Origin: Reichenbachiella faecimaris
Lineage (GTDB): Bacteria > Bacteroidota > Bacteroidia > Cytophagales > Cyclobacteriaceae
NCBI RefSeq assembly: GCF_900176375.1
Contig: NZ_FWYF01000001.1
Coordinates: 992,001 to 1,056,000, forward strand
Length of the DNA: 64,000 nucleotides
Direction of reading: 5' to 3'
The translations under genes were made by a program, and so were the position numbers. Below are positions 55,926-64,000 of this stretch, one piece after another. Each line of letters opens with the position of its first letter. The first letter of the stretch is position 1. Below the pieces are notes generated by a model. The model had not been told where the DNA came from. It saw nothing but the letters and a program-made list of their open reading frames with translations, and ran no database searches.

Positions 55926-57062
55926 ATGAAGATCGCGCAAGTATGTCCCTATGATTGGTCCAGACCTGGAGGCGTAAAAGCCCATATCGAAAACCTGGCT
56001 ATCTATCTGAGAAAAATGGGACATGAGGTGAAGGTCATTGCACCCAATGTGAACGCCGATCAAATCAATGACCCAAATGTAAAATTGATTGGAAAGGGGC
56101 GAAGCACCACACTCTGGGGCGGAACAGAGATTGATATCAACATTGCCAAAGGCGAAGAAGTGGAAGAACTCAAGCGCTATCTACAAGAAGAACAATTTGA
56201 TTTACTTCATTTCCATAATGGCTGGACGCCGTTTATGACCTATCAGGTGCGATACTACTCTAAGGCAAAACACGTCGGGACCTTTCATGATACCCCTGCT
56301 GATAATTTTTTGATGCAGAAGTTCGTAGGCCCAATTTTGATGCCGTTGGCAGCCAGTTTGGTGTGGAAAGTAGCTGACCACATGATCTCAGTATCTGAGT
56401 CTCAGGCCAGATATGTAAAATCTTTTTTGGCCAAAGACCCAACAATTATCCCAAATGGAATCAATCCGGATCAATTCAATACCACTTTTGAACCAATCCC
56501 AGAATACAAGGATGGTAAATTCAACTTATTGTTCTTAGGTCGATTTGAAGAGAGAAAAGGGTTGTTCTATACATTGAAAGCATTTAAAACACTCAAAGCT
56601 AAATATCCAGACATTCGTTTGTTGATCGCTGGAGATGGAGAACAAAAACAGGAAGCATTAGACTTTGTAGCTGAAAACCAGCTAGAAGATGTCGTATTCT
56701 TGGGTTTCATTGATGAAGAAATAAAAGCCAATCTGATTCGTACAGCAGATATTCTTTTGGCTACTGCTATCTATGGAGAAAGCTTTGGCATTGTACTGCT
56801 GGAGGCTATGGCATGTGGCACGCCTGTGGCTGGTTTTGGTAATGAAGGTTATCTCAACGTGATCCAATCACCTTGGGATGAGTACTTCCCTACTCCTCGA
56901 GATTTACAAACGCTTACTGACAAAATTGAAAAACTCTATCTCAATGAAGATATTCGTGAAGAAATGTCAACATGGGGCATTGCTGAAGCAAAGACTTACG
57001 AATGGGAGCACATTACTAATAAGGTGTATGCAGTTTATGATGAGGTGATGAAACGGAAGTAA
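55926..57062 (+). CDS. PimA-like family 4 glycosyltransferase
   Basis: A 378-residue GT4/GT-B enzyme. The start at 55926 (MKIAQVCPYDWSRPGGVKAH) is chosen because it begins the first Rossmann strand and donor loop; the frame is open 18 codons further upstream. The pattern VCPYDWSRPGGVKAHIENL closely follows PimA, the phosphatidylinositol mannosyltransferase of actinobacteria. The sugar-nucleotide binding region has the E-x7-E-type block GESFGIVLLEAMACGTPVAG near 292. It is cytoplasmic or membrane-associated. Lipid-linked mannosylation is inferred from similarity and the divergent lipid genes next door. Confidence 0.85.
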   Translation: MKIAQVCPYDWSRPGGVKAHIENLAIYLRKMGHEVKVIAPNVNADQINDPNVKLIGKGRSTTLWGGTEIDINIAKGEEVEELKRYLQEEQFDLLHFHNGWTPFMTYQVRYYSKAKHVGTFHDTPADNFLMQKFVGPILMPLAASLVWKVADHMISVSESQARYVKSFLAKDPTIIPNGINPDQFNTTFEPIPEYKDGKFNLLFLGRFEERKGLFYTLKAFKTLKAKYPDIRLLIAGDGEQKQEALDFVAENQLEDVVFLGFIDEEIKANLIRTADILLATAIYGESFGIVLLEAMACGTPVAGFGNEGYLNVIQSPWDEYFPTPRDLQTLTDKIEKLYLNEDIREEMSTWGIAEAKTYEWEHITNKVYAVYDEVMKRK

Positions 57063-57072
57063 GCTTATATTC

Positions 57073-57166
57073 GTCATCGCGAGTTTTGCGAAGCGATCTC
57101 ATAGTTAATAATCAGGAATTGAGCTTAAGATTGCTTCACTCCGCTATCGACTCCGTTCGCAATGAC
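57073..57166. repeat. REP-like intergenic palindromic element
   Basis: GTCATCGCGAG...GCGAAGCGATCTCAT at the left and AGATTGCTTCACTCCGCT...TTCGCAATGAC at the right form an imperfect large palindrome of the widespread GTCATTGCGAG-type. It is a second member of the class at 44659-44748 and lies between the convergent glycosyltransferase and pyrophosphohydrolase genes. Confidence 0.8.
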
Positions 57167-57178
57167 CGATATAATGAA

Positions 57179-57649
57179 TTACCTCTCTAAAATCCCTTTC
57201 AAATCTGCTGGAGAATATTCTATGGACTTCAAAGTCTTGTCATCTTCTTTGCGATAGACCAAGAACAAACCGTCTGCTTCTGTGATGTAGCTGTCCGTGC
57301 CTTTGTTTTCTTTATAATGTTTTACAGTAGCTTCAGCTTCTTCCATGGTTTTGCAGGCTTTGCTCATGTTGGAGCGCTGCACTTCATTGAATAACTCCAC
57401 AAACTTATTCCCTAAACCAAACTCCAAAACCGCTCCTGACAGTACGTATTGGATGTCGCAAAGTGCGTCTGCCACTTCTACCAAATCATTGTGGTCAATG
57501 GCTTCTTGTAGCTCTTTCAATTCTTCAGAAATCAATTCTACTCTTAACGCACATCTTTTGGCATCTGGAATAGCTGGCGTATGCACAATGGGGTGTTTGA
57601 ATGTTTTGTGAAATTCTGCTACCTGATTGAGTGAATCTATTTTCTCCAT
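57179..57649 (-). CDS. MazG-like nucleoside triphosphate pyrophosphohydrolase
   Basis: A 156-residue all-alpha NTP pyrophosphohydrolase. The MazG-type metal motif is seen as LISEELKELQEAIDHNDLVEVADALCDIQYVL near 39-70 (E-x2-E and E/D-x2-D ligands). It probably cleaves non-canonical or excess dNTPs to monophosphates and pyrophosphate. The start at 57649 (MEKIDSLNQVAEFHKTF) follows an unconserved extension from 57688 and matches the family start. A C-terminal extension after residue 115 is unassigned. Confidence 0.85.
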   Translation of the reverse strand: MEKIDSLNQVAEFHKTFKHPIVHTPAIPDAKRCALRVELISEELKELQEAIDHNDLVEVADALCDIQYVLSGAVLEFGLGNKFVELFNEVQRSNMSKACKTMEEAEATVKHYKENKGTDSYITEADGLFLVYRKEDDKTLKSIEYSPADLKGILER

Positions 57650-57723
57650 GAATTTGATTGTTGAAATTGAAAACTCGAAATTCTTCATTCAGAATCTATT
57701 TCCCAAAAATTGTGGAAAAGTAT

Positions 57724-57834
57724 CTATTCTTTCTTTTTGGATTCGTTTCGAATCGCCAAAGACAAAAAGTAAACGAACCCACCAACTACGGTTCCAAGTA
57801 TAACGATCATTCCGATTATTGCTGAAGCACTCAT
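57724..57834 (-). CDS. metS: MetS-family small subunit of the NSS transporter
   Basis: A 36-residue protein, MSASAIIGMIVILGTVVGGF..., with one membrane helix and a charged C-terminus (IRNESKKKE). The MSxSAIIxMxV start is the hallmark of MetS, the small subunit of MetPS-type methionine/alanine importers. Its ATG overlaps the stop of the large NSS transporter gene (ATGA), so the two are translationally coupled. Very high confidence from position, although the gene is shorter than usual annotation cut-offs. Confidence 0.88.
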   Translation of the reverse strand: MSASAIIGMIVILGTVVGGFVYFLSLAIRNESKKKE

Positions 57835-59324
57835 TTTTTAGCCGCGAATTTGTTGTACAAAAATTTATTCATTAGAAATCCAATGAGCATGACCGCGCCC
57901 CATTGTGTCAAAATTGAGGCGTTGCTATAGACATCAAAAAAATTCCAGTTTCCTTCAGCATTAAACCACGGGTATTTGCTGTAGCCTTGAGAGAGCCACC
58001 AGTAGATCAAGAACAAGGCAAGCACAATGTTGCCGCTCATGCAAATCACAAAATAATTGGTAGAGACTTTGAAATCAGAGTCTTCATCTACCAACTCCTC
58101 CTTGAATTTTTTAGCCCCAGATCTGACTACAGCAAATAGAATAAACAAGCCAGTCACAATCAAACCAACTCCCCAAACCCAATCCTGATTAGAAAAGAAA
58201 TCCAACGAATAGGCCGAAGGGAAACCAAATATGATAAAGAAGATGACTACTCTGGTCATGGCACTTTTTCGAGTAAAACCCAGATCACTCAAATTGCGAG
58301 CAAACAACTCTATCATGGGCAACAAGGAACTAAATGCCGCTAGAAATAACGCAGTAAAAAAGACCAAGGCTAAGATGCCCCCACCCTGAAAAGTAGAAAA
58401 CAGTTTAGGAATAATTGTGAACGTCAATGCTTGATTTCCGGACTGCAAGTAAGACACTGCCCCTTCGTAAGATGGTGCAAGAGCAAATACAGCTGGAAGT
58501 ATCGCCATACCTGCTACCAAAGACGCAGTATTATTTCCAAAAGCACTAATGAAGGTATTGAGCGTCACTTCCTCATTTTTTCTTGAATAAGAAGAAAGCG
58601 TCATCATCAGTCCCCAGCCCGCACCTGTTGACCACGCCGATTGTGTCAAGGCTTCTATCCAGATTCTTGAATTAGAAAAGTCGTTCCAATTAATTGAAAA
58701 CATATACTCCAATCCTAAAATGCCATTCTCCATATTTAGCGCAATAGCCGCAATGATAAGAAGTAAAAAAAACAAGCCAGGTATCAAAATTCGGTTTGCC
58801 TTTTCCAGCCCTTTCTGGATGCCTTTTGAAAGAACAAATACGCCTAAGAATATATTGAAAATGTAAAGACCTATGGTCGTCCAGTTGCCATTGGAGATGG
58901 TATTCCAAAACTGATTGAGGTATTCTGGATTCTCGACCAATTTGTCGCCTAAACTTTGAGAGTCAAATATATTGCTTATAGAAAATCCCAAATAACGGAG
59001 TGCCCAAGCCGTAACGATAGAATAGTAAAAAGCTATGCCTAATGTGCAAATGGTAACAAAAAAACCCATCCAAGTGTATTTCTCACCTGCCAGTTGAGCA
59101 TACGAACCTATGACCCCTTTTTTAAACTTTTTACCTATTGAAAATTCAGCCAGTAACAATGGAATCGACCAAATAAACAAAAAAAGAATCCAAAGGATGA
59201 TAAAAGTACCGCCATATTGCCCTGCTAGTCTTGGAAATCTCCAAAGGTTTCCAGCACCTATGGCCATGCCTAAAGAGGCCAATACAATTCCCCACCGATT
59301 ACTAAACTGATCTGTTTGACTCAT
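57831..59324 (-). CDS. Sodium-dependent NSS family transporter (MetP-like)
   Basis: A 497-residue neurotransmitter:sodium symporter family protein with about 11-12 hydrophobic spans. The N-terminal block WGIVLASLGMAIGAGNLWRFP holds the unwound helix and Na-binding region of LeuT-fold carriers, and SAWSTGAGWGLMMTLSSY matches the later substrate/ion site. It should import amino acids with sodium. Presence of the MetS-type small subunit directly downstream suggests methionine or alanine. The C-terminus NKFAAKK overlaps the small-subunit start. Confidence 0.95.
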   Translation of the reverse strand: MSQTDQFSNRWGIVLASLGMAIGAGNLWRFPRLAGQYGGTFIILWILFLFIWSIPLLLAEFSIGKKFKKGVIGSYAQLAGEKYTWMGFFVTICTLGIAFYYSIVTAWALRYLGFSISNIFDSQSLGDKLVENPEYLNQFWNTISNGNWTTIGLYIFNIFLGVFVLSKGIQKGLEKANRILIPGLFFLLLIIAAIALNMENGILGLEYMFSINWNDFSNSRIWIEALTQSAWSTGAGWGLMMTLSSYSRKNEEVTLNTFISAFGNNTASLVAGMAILPAVFALAPSYEGAVSYLQSGNQALTFTIIPKLFSTFQGGGILALVFFTALFLAAFSSLLPMIELFARNLSDLGFTRKSAMTRVVIFFIIFGFPSAYSLDFFSNQDWVWGVGLIVTGLFILFAVVRSGAKKFKEELVDEDSDFKVSTNYFVICMSGNIVLALFLIYWWLSQGYSKYPWFNAEGNWNFFDVYSNASILTQWGAVMLIGFLMNKFLYNKFAAKK

Positions 59325-59380
59325 ATTTTGGTTATTTGTTTGAGTTCCAAAGGCTGACCCTTTCGGAATTTGTCACAATG

Positions 59381-59455
59381 CTACGTCGAAATGTTCGTCT
59401 GCTAAGACGTAGTAAGAATTCAAGCGCCCGCGCGCGTTCCGCTCAGCTTGACCCA
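59381..59455. repeat. GC-rich intergenic patch with inverted repeat
   Basis: CTACGTC (59381-59387) and GACGTAG (59406-59412) form an inverted repeat, followed by a GC-rich run and CGTTCCGCTCAGCTTGAC, a phrase typical of dispersed Bacteroidota intergenic repeats (CGCTCAGCTTGAC). It looks like a degraded REP-like element upstream of the NSS transporter gene. Confidence 0.35.
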
Positions 59456-59562
59456 TTGGGATATTTGAGCCACCCTAATTTGTAACAATGGCCAATATTA
59501 TAGAAAAAATCGACAGAAAAAAAGAATACTTATATAAGCAAAGAATTAGTGAAAATGGTATC

Positions 59563-59591
59563 AAAAAAAGAGGCCTTCTCTCGAAGGCCTC
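59563..59591 (-). terminator. Intrinsic terminator of the YceI gene
   Basis: Minus-strand GAGGCCTTC, GAGA loop, GAAGGCCTC followed by T7, about 30 bases after the YceI stop. Confidence 0.92.
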
Positions 59592-59619
59592 CACCAATTC
59601 AAAATAATTAATTTACTCG

Positions 59620-60198
59620 TCAAATCTTCACGAGTTCGAGATTCAATGTAACATCCACGTCTTCACCTACCACCAGACTACCTGTATCTAAGGTGTCGTC
59701 CCACTTCAATTTATAATCAAAACGGTTGATGGTGAAATTGGCTTTGAATCCACTAATAGTACGATTTCCCATATTGATCATGCCACTAAAAGTAGCTGGG
59801 AATGTTATTTTTTTGCTTACATCTCTTATGGTAAGTACGCCAGTTACTTCGTATTGATCACCATCCTTTTTCTTAAAAGACTCGCTCACAAAGGACATCT
59901 GTGGAAATTGTTCTGCATTAAAAAAATCATCTTCTCTCAAATGCTTATCTCTAGTTAAGTTCTCTGTCGAAACGCTTTCTACCTCTACCTTCGCTTCTAC
60001 TTTTGCGCCTTCAAATGAGTTCTTTTTTGCCTCTAACTCACAGCTAAAATCCGTGAATTTCCCACTCACTGTAGAAATGGTCATGTGTGATACTTCAAAC
60101 TGAATGGAAGAATGGGCTGGATCAGCCTTCCAACGGGTTTGAGATTGGACGGAATAAACTACGAAAATCGATAATAGTAATAGAAAAGCTCTTCTCAT
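59620..60198 (-). CDS. YceI family periplasmic protein
   Basis: A 192-residue exported protein with a signal peptide (about 1-19, ending SVQSQ) and a YceI lipocalin-like domain: WKADPAHSSIQFEVSHM at the N-terminus, LTRDKHLREDDFFNAEQFP near 80, and DDTLDTGSLVVGEDVDVTLNLE at the end. YceI proteins bind isoprenoid-type lipids such as polyprenols. No membrane helix beyond the signal. It is divergent from the TlpA-type gene with its own terminator. Confidence 0.93.
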   Translation of the reverse strand: MRRAFLLLLSIFVVYSVQSQTRWKADPAHSSIQFEVSHMTISTVSGKFTDFSCELEAKKNSFEGAKVEAKVEVESVSTENLTRDKHLREDDFFNAEQFPQMSFVSESFKKKDGDQYEVTGVLTIRDVSKKITFPATFSGMINMGNRTISGFKANFTINRFDYKLKWDDTLDTGSLVVGEDVDVTLNLELVKI

Positions 60199-60263
60199 TT
60201 TGGGTTAATGTTTGTTTGATTGAATATAATCATTTTTAGAAACATAACCTATGAAAAATATGT

Positions 60264-60271
60264 ATGTTTGG
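60264..60271 (+). promoter_or_regulatory. Candidate -7 box for the TlpA-NhaC-GNAT operon
   Basis: TATGTTTG matches TAnnTTTG, 24 bases before the ATG at 60295. A TTG at the proper distance is not visible. Confidence 0.35.
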
Positions 60272-60294
60272 AATTTGATATATACAGCTAGCTT

Positions 60295-60813
60295 ATGAAG
60301 ATTATTTTTCTATCTTGTCTAATTGCCGTACTCGCTATCGGGTGCTCATCTCCTAAAAATAACACAGAATCGAGCAATGAAACTGCCACAGAGTCTGAAA
60401 AGTTTGCTCCTCCACCTAATGAAAATTATTTCATGCAAGGTACGGATGGTACTTATTACTATTTAGAAGAACTGAAAGGCAAGAAGGTATTTATCAACTA
60501 TTGGGCTACTTGGTGCAAACCGTGTATCGCAGAAATGCCGGATATCCAGGCTGCAGCAGAGATTCTTGAAAAAGAAGGCTACGTTTTCTTTTTAGTTTCT
60601 GATCAAGAAATGGATAAAATAATGAAGTTTGAAAAAGATAAAGAATTTAACCTGACGTTTGCCAAACTCAACGGAAAAATTCAGGATTTAAAAATTCAGT
60701 CCTTGCCAACGACCGAAATATATACTACCACAGGCAAACGAGTTCAAAAAATAGCAGGTGCCGTAAAATGGGACAGTGAAGGCATGCTGAAGTCACTTAG
60801 AGCAGTAGAATAA
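60295..60813 (+). CDS. TlpA-family thiol-disulfide lipoprotein
   Basis: A 172-residue predicted lipoprotein (signal ending LAIGCSS, Cys near 17) with a thioredoxin-like domain. The active site is NYWATWCKPCIAEMP (CxPC-type: C-K-P-C) near 65-79, and SLPTTEIY supplies the cis-Pro loop near 140. It is anchored in the periplasm and should reduce disulfides, for example in cytochrome c maturation or oxidative defence. It begins a three-gene operon, one base before the NhaC gene. Confidence 0.9.
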   Translation: MKIIFLSCLIAVLAIGCSSPKNNTESSNETATESEKFAPPPNENYFMQGTDGTYYYLEELKGKKVFINYWATWCKPCIAEMPDIQAAAEILEKEGYVFFLVSDQEMDKIMKFEKDKEFNLTFAKLNGKIQDLKIQSLPTTEIYTTTGKRVQKIAGAVKWDSEGMLKSLRAVE

Positions 60814-60814
60814 T

Positions 60815-62293
60815 ATGAGTGAATATGGATTCTGGTCATTAGTACCTCCGTTAGTTGCCATTGGACTTGCGCTGAGAACCAAACAAGTTTTTCTATCCCT
60901 AACACTTGGCATCTGGATCGGATGGGTGATTATAGAAGGCGGAAATCCTGTTTCGGGATCGTTCGCTACACTCAATGCATTTGTAGCCGTATTTGAAGAT
61001 GCTGGCAATACCAGAACCATAATATTCACACTGCTGATTGGTGCTTTAATCGCCCTCATACAAAGATCGGGAGGTGTGGCTGGATTTATCGAATCCGTAA
61101 AACATATACTTGAAAAGCAAGAACAGAAAAATCGCAACAATCGCAGGTTAGTACAACTATTTGCTTCCATGACGGGAATTGTAATTTTCGTAGAATCGAA
61201 CATTTCTATCCTAACTGTAGGCACACTCTACAGACCCATATTCGACAATCTGAAAATACCCAGAGAAAAGCTGGCGTATTTAGCTGACTCCAGTTCGGCT
61301 CCTTCCTGCATCATTTTCCCATTTAATGCCTGGGGTGCCTATATCATGGGGCTGCTAGTCATGCAAGGCTTTGATCGCCCTTTCGCCACTATGATGAGTT
61401 CCCTGCCATACAATTTTTATCCATTCCTGGCACTGGGTGTTGTGGGCTATATCATTTACACTGGCAAGGACTACGGCCCAATGAAAAATGCAGAACGAAG
61501 AGCACAAGATGAAGGCAAGCTGATTGCTGATGGATCTACTCCAATGATCTCAGATGAAGTATCTATGCTGGATGCCAAAGACGGCATCGCTCACAGAAGT
61601 ACCAACATGATCTTACCGATAGTCACCATGATCATTATGATGCCTGTTATGTTGGTTTATACTGGATGGGGAAGTCTTAGTGATACCAATGGAAACTTCT
61701 TAGACTTAGCACTTCGAGCTATGGGACAGGGTTCTGGTTCTACTTCTGTGCTCACATCAGTTGCCACCTCACTTTTGGTAGCTATTACCTTATACAAAGC
61801 TCAAGGCTTATTGAGCGTCAAAGAAATGGTAGACCTCTCCCTCAAAGGCATGTCGGGCATGGTATCACTTGCCATATTGATGGTGTTTGCATTTGCCCTA
61901 GGTAGCTTATGTAAAGAATTGAAAACTGGATTATATGTGGCTGAAGTATCTAAAGCCTGGCTTTCGCCTAATTTGGTGCCTGCCATTGTGTTTTTGGTGA
62001 GTTGTTTTATTGCCTTTAGTACAGGTACTTCTTGGGGAACTTTTGCCATCATGATTTCGATAGCCGTACCCATGGCTCAATCAATGGGAACAGACCCACA
62101 TATTGCGATCGCAGCCGCTATTGGTGGTGGTGTGTTTGGCGATCACTGCTCTCCAATTTCCGACACAACCATCATCTCCTCTATGGCCTCTGCGAGTGAC
62201 CATGTAGATCATGTGAACACACAACTGCCCTATGCGCTTACTGCTGGTGGGGTCACTTTAATCCTCTATTTGGTGCTTGGATTTTTGATGTGA
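60815..62293 (+). CDS. NhaC-type Na+/H+ antiporter
   Basis: A 492-residue membrane protein with about a dozen spans and NhaC-family signatures: LTLGIWIGWVIIEGGNP near the N-terminus, ADSSSAPSCIIFPFNAWGAY near 158, SCFIAFSTGTSWGTFAIMI near 393 and GGGVFGDHCSPISDTTIIS near 434. It exchanges sodium for protons or a related substrate across the inner membrane. It follows the TlpA-type gene by one base and overlaps the GNAT gene by four. Confidence 0.93.
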   Translation: MSEYGFWSLVPPLVAIGLALRTKQVFLSLTLGIWIGWVIIEGGNPVSGSFATLNAFVAVFEDAGNTRTIIFTLLIGALIALIQRSGGVAGFIESVKHILEKQEQKNRNNRRLVQLFASMTGIVIFVESNISILTVGTLYRPIFDNLKIPREKLAYLADSSSAPSCIIFPFNAWGAYIMGLLVMQGFDRPFATMMSSLPYNFYPFLALGVVGYIIYTGKDYGPMKNAERRAQDEGKLIADGSTPMISDEVSMLDAKDGIAHRSTNMILPIVTMIIMMPVMLVYTGWGSLSDTNGNFLDLALRAMGQGSGSTSVLTSVATSLLVAITLYKAQGLLSVKEMVDLSLKGMSGMVSLAILMVFAFALGSLCKELKTGLYVAEVSKAWLSPNLVPAIVFLVSCFIAFSTGTSWGTFAIMISIAVPMAQSMGTDPHIAIAAAIGGGVFGDHCSPISDTTIISSMASASDHVDHVNTQLPYALTAGGVTLILYLVLGFLM

Positions 62294-62835
62294 TGATCTC
62301 TAGAAAAGCAACCAAATCAGACATTCGAGGCATTTTAGCCCTGCAAGCTCAAAATCTTATCAGTGAACTGAGTGAAGAGCAGAAAGCTACGAATGGTTTT
62401 GTCACTACACCATTCACTCCAGAATTATTAGAAGAAATCATTGATTTGGATTGGGCTTTTGTTACTGAAATAGACAGTCAGATCGTGGCATATCTGTTTG
62501 GTGGCTCATGGCCCTATTACGAAAAGTGGCCAATCTTCCCCTATATGACTTCCAGATTCCCTGATTGGAAATATAAAGAATGGCAAATCACTACAGAAAA
62601 CAGTTTTCAATATGGCCCCGTGTGTATTGATGTTAATCATAGAGGCAAGAAAATCATCAATCACCTTTTTGAGGTCATGCGAAAAGATTTCATCAAAACC
62701 TATCCACTGGCTGTCACTTTCATCAATCAAGCCAACCTGGTCTCTACCAAAGCCCATTTGAAGGTTGGTTGGACAATTGTAGATGAGTTCGAGTATAATG
62801 GCCATCAGTATTTTGGGCTGGTTTATGACATGTAA
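62290..62835 (+). CDS. GNAT-family N-acetyltransferase
   Basis: A 181-residue acetyltransferase. The N-terminal SRKATKSDIRGILALQAQN is the first GNAT strand and helix, and YGPVCIDVNHRGKKIINHLFE near 118 is the acetyl-CoA loop region, though the classical Q/R-x-x-G-x-G/A is only partly kept (RGKKII). VTFINQANLVSTKAHLKVGW follows. The substrate is unknown. The last gene of the TlpA-NhaC operon. Confidence 0.85.
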   Translation: MMISRKATKSDIRGILALQAQNLISELSEEQKATNGFVTTPFTPELLEEIIDLDWAFVTEIDSQIVAYLFGGSWPYYEKWPIFPYMTSRFPDWKYKEWQITTENSFQYGPVCIDVNHRGKKIINHLFEVMRKDFIKTYPLAVTFINQANLVSTKAHLKVGWTIVDEFEYNGHQYFGLVYDM

Positions 62836-62950
62836 TGAAGCATTTTGTGCCCACAAGCATTTAACTTTTCGTTAACAATTGATAGGAAAATATTAACAAA
62901 CTCAAAGAAGAGATTTGGCTTTATTTGAATTCAAAACAATCATTGAACTC

Positions 62951-64000
62951 ATGAAACTCAAATTATTCGCTCTTTTAATCCTTCCTACATTTTTCACGTT
63001 TGCACAAACCACTCAGATACAAGTTCATCCACAAATCCGAATGCCACAAGACAGCATCATTAGCCAACAACTGGTGTCTGCACTCAATGGCTTTTTAGCT
63101 GCAGCCACCCAACCCAACGAGAAAAACAGCTGGGTACTGGAATCGCAAAGGATCGAAACCCATATCCTGTTGGATGAATTTAAAGACATTGAAAAAAGTA
63201 AAACTCAGGAAGACGACAATTTCTACAAGCCTTATCTCCAGAACGTAATTGCTCTAAAAGAAACCCAATATCTGATCCAACTGTCCTATATAGGACTGAA
63301 AGGGGATCAAAGTCACTTGCGAGCCAGCTTTGAGCTTATAGCTCATCCAACTGATGGCTCATTTAAGTTCTCTTCTCCTCTACTGAGAAACACGCGTGAT
63401 TGGAAAACGGTCAAAGTGAGCAACAACATATTTCACTATGCCGAAACCATCAATGAAGGAAATGTCGAGACCTTTGGAGCACTAGCCGCACAGTTTGACA
63501 AAAAACTAAAAGTTGACAACACAATCACTGAATTCTACTGCACTGAAAACCTCACTGCCTTACTGAAGTTCATGGGCGTGAATTATAAACTTGACTACAA
63601 TGGCCTACAACAGTCCAACTTCAGTTCGACTTTAGACAATCGAAAGCTCATCATCCTCGGCAATGACAATGCTACTTTCGGAAATCTGGATGAGCATGAC
63701 CTTTGGCATGATCGTCTGAGCCTGGTTATTTCTAGAAGGAAAGTAAACAAACCTGTAGATGAAGCTTGCGCATACTTATATGGCGGCAGTTGGGGACTGA
63801 GCTGGGAAGAAATATTCAATCGATTCTACAAAAAAGTGGCGAGCAACAAAAAAACTGACTGGGCACAGATCAAGGAGGAACCCATGAATTTTGGCGAGAG
63901 CAGAGCCACCCACCTCATGGCCGACTATGTGGTCAATGCTTTAATCGTTCAACAAATTGAAAAAGACAAAGGCTTTGCTGGTGTTTGGGAATTTCTCAAC
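62951..64000 (+). CDS. Secreted zincin-like protein with HDxxH motif (3' end outside window)
   Basis: An open frame runs from an ATG at 62951 to the window edge, 350 codons with no stop. The signal peptide (about 1-18) ends FTFAQ. From about residue 235 it reads DEHDLWHDRL and then VDEACAYLYGGSWG: a H-D-x-x-H pair followed at about 35 residues by a Glu. This is the arrangement of gluzincin metalloproteases but with Asp in place of the catalytic Glu of HExxH. The end is beyond the window. A peptidase-MA-like fold is inferred; activity is uncertain because of the Glu-to-Asp change. Confidence 0.78.
   Translation, partial: MKLKLFALLILPTFFTFAQTTQIQVHPQIRMPQDSIISQQLVSALNGFLAAATQPNEKNSWVLESQRIETHILLDEFKDIEKSKTQEDDNFYKPYLQNVIALKETQYLIQLSYIGLKGDQSHLRASFELIAHPTDGSFKFSSPLLRNTRDWKTVKVSNNIFHYAETINEGNVETFGALAAQFDKKLKVDNTITEFYCTENLTALLKFMGVNYKLDYNGLQQSNFSSTLDNRKLIILGNDNATFGNLDEHDLWHDRLSLVISRRKVNKPVDEACAYLYGGSWGLSWEEIFNRFYKKVASNKKTDWAQIKEEPMNFGESRATHLMADYVVNALIVQQIEKDKGFAGVWEFLN

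Overview
The window comes from a gliding-type member of the Bacteroidota, most likely order Cytophagales (marine Reichenbachiella/Fulvivirga-like relatives). This rests on gene content: a type IX secretion C-terminal sorting domain, a BatA/DUF58 cluster, DUF4296, bacillithiol deacetylase, Bacteroidota-type lipoproteins, promoters of the form TTG-N(16-20)-TAnnTTTG, and almost no Shine-Dalgarno sequences. No prophage, CRISPR array or insertion sequence is visible. Most of the window is housekeeping DNA with short gaps.

Layout. 1-1.1 kb: 3' part of a PD-(D/E)XK restriction endonuclease-like gene, cut by the window edge. 1.1-6.8 kb (minus): DUF4296 lipoprotein, mutS2, a cytochrome b5-like protein, a BadF-type amino-sugar kinase, murQ and a conserved unknown, combining DNA metabolism with cell-wall sugar recycling. 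6.8-9.7 kb (plus): DUF58, a BatD-position membrane protein and BatA. 9.7-14.5 kb (minus): TPR histidine kinase, a TetR-controlled metallo-beta-lactamase-fold hydrolase with a clear palindromic operator, and murB. 14.7-16.8 kb: gyrB with its own promoter and a bidirectional terminator. 16.8-19.3 kb (minus): a duplicated Cys-rich lipoprotein, DUF423 and a PLP decarboxylase. 19.7-20.7 kb: a structured leader with a strong terminator directly before a modA-like gene. 20.9-29.8 kb: a 2968-residue T9SS-exported adhesin-like protein. 29.9-30.4 kb (minus): a uracil-DNA glycosylase-family gene.

30.5-41.8 kb (plus) is the least ordinary region. Nine consecutive genes all encode exported, lipid-anchored or membrane proteins. 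The last six form a tightly spaced operon: WD40-caspase, beta-barrel-like protein, ZU5-like lipoprotein, Calx-beta-like lipoprotein, FecR-like protein, and a CHASE2 membrane protein with no output domain. It looks like an envelope signalling or effector module built round a secreted caspase, and is the best candidate here for an undescribed system.

41.9-64 kb returns to housekeeping: a CAU tRNA, a HAD phosphatase, an M50 protease overlapping bshB1 tail to tail, M23/LysM peptidase with trxB, pnp, rpsO, an LptF/G permease with a tiny membrane ORF upstream, dinB, a possible phospholipid head-group cluster (cytidylyltransferase, CDP-alcohol phosphatidyltransferase, PLD-like protein, divergent PimA-like glycosyltransferase), a MazG-like pyrophosphohydrolase, an NSS transporter with a 36-residue MetS small subunit, YceI, a TlpA-NhaC-GNAT operon, and a partial zincin-like secreted protein running off the edge. 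Functions are assigned from recognised motifs and family resemblance only; no database search was run.
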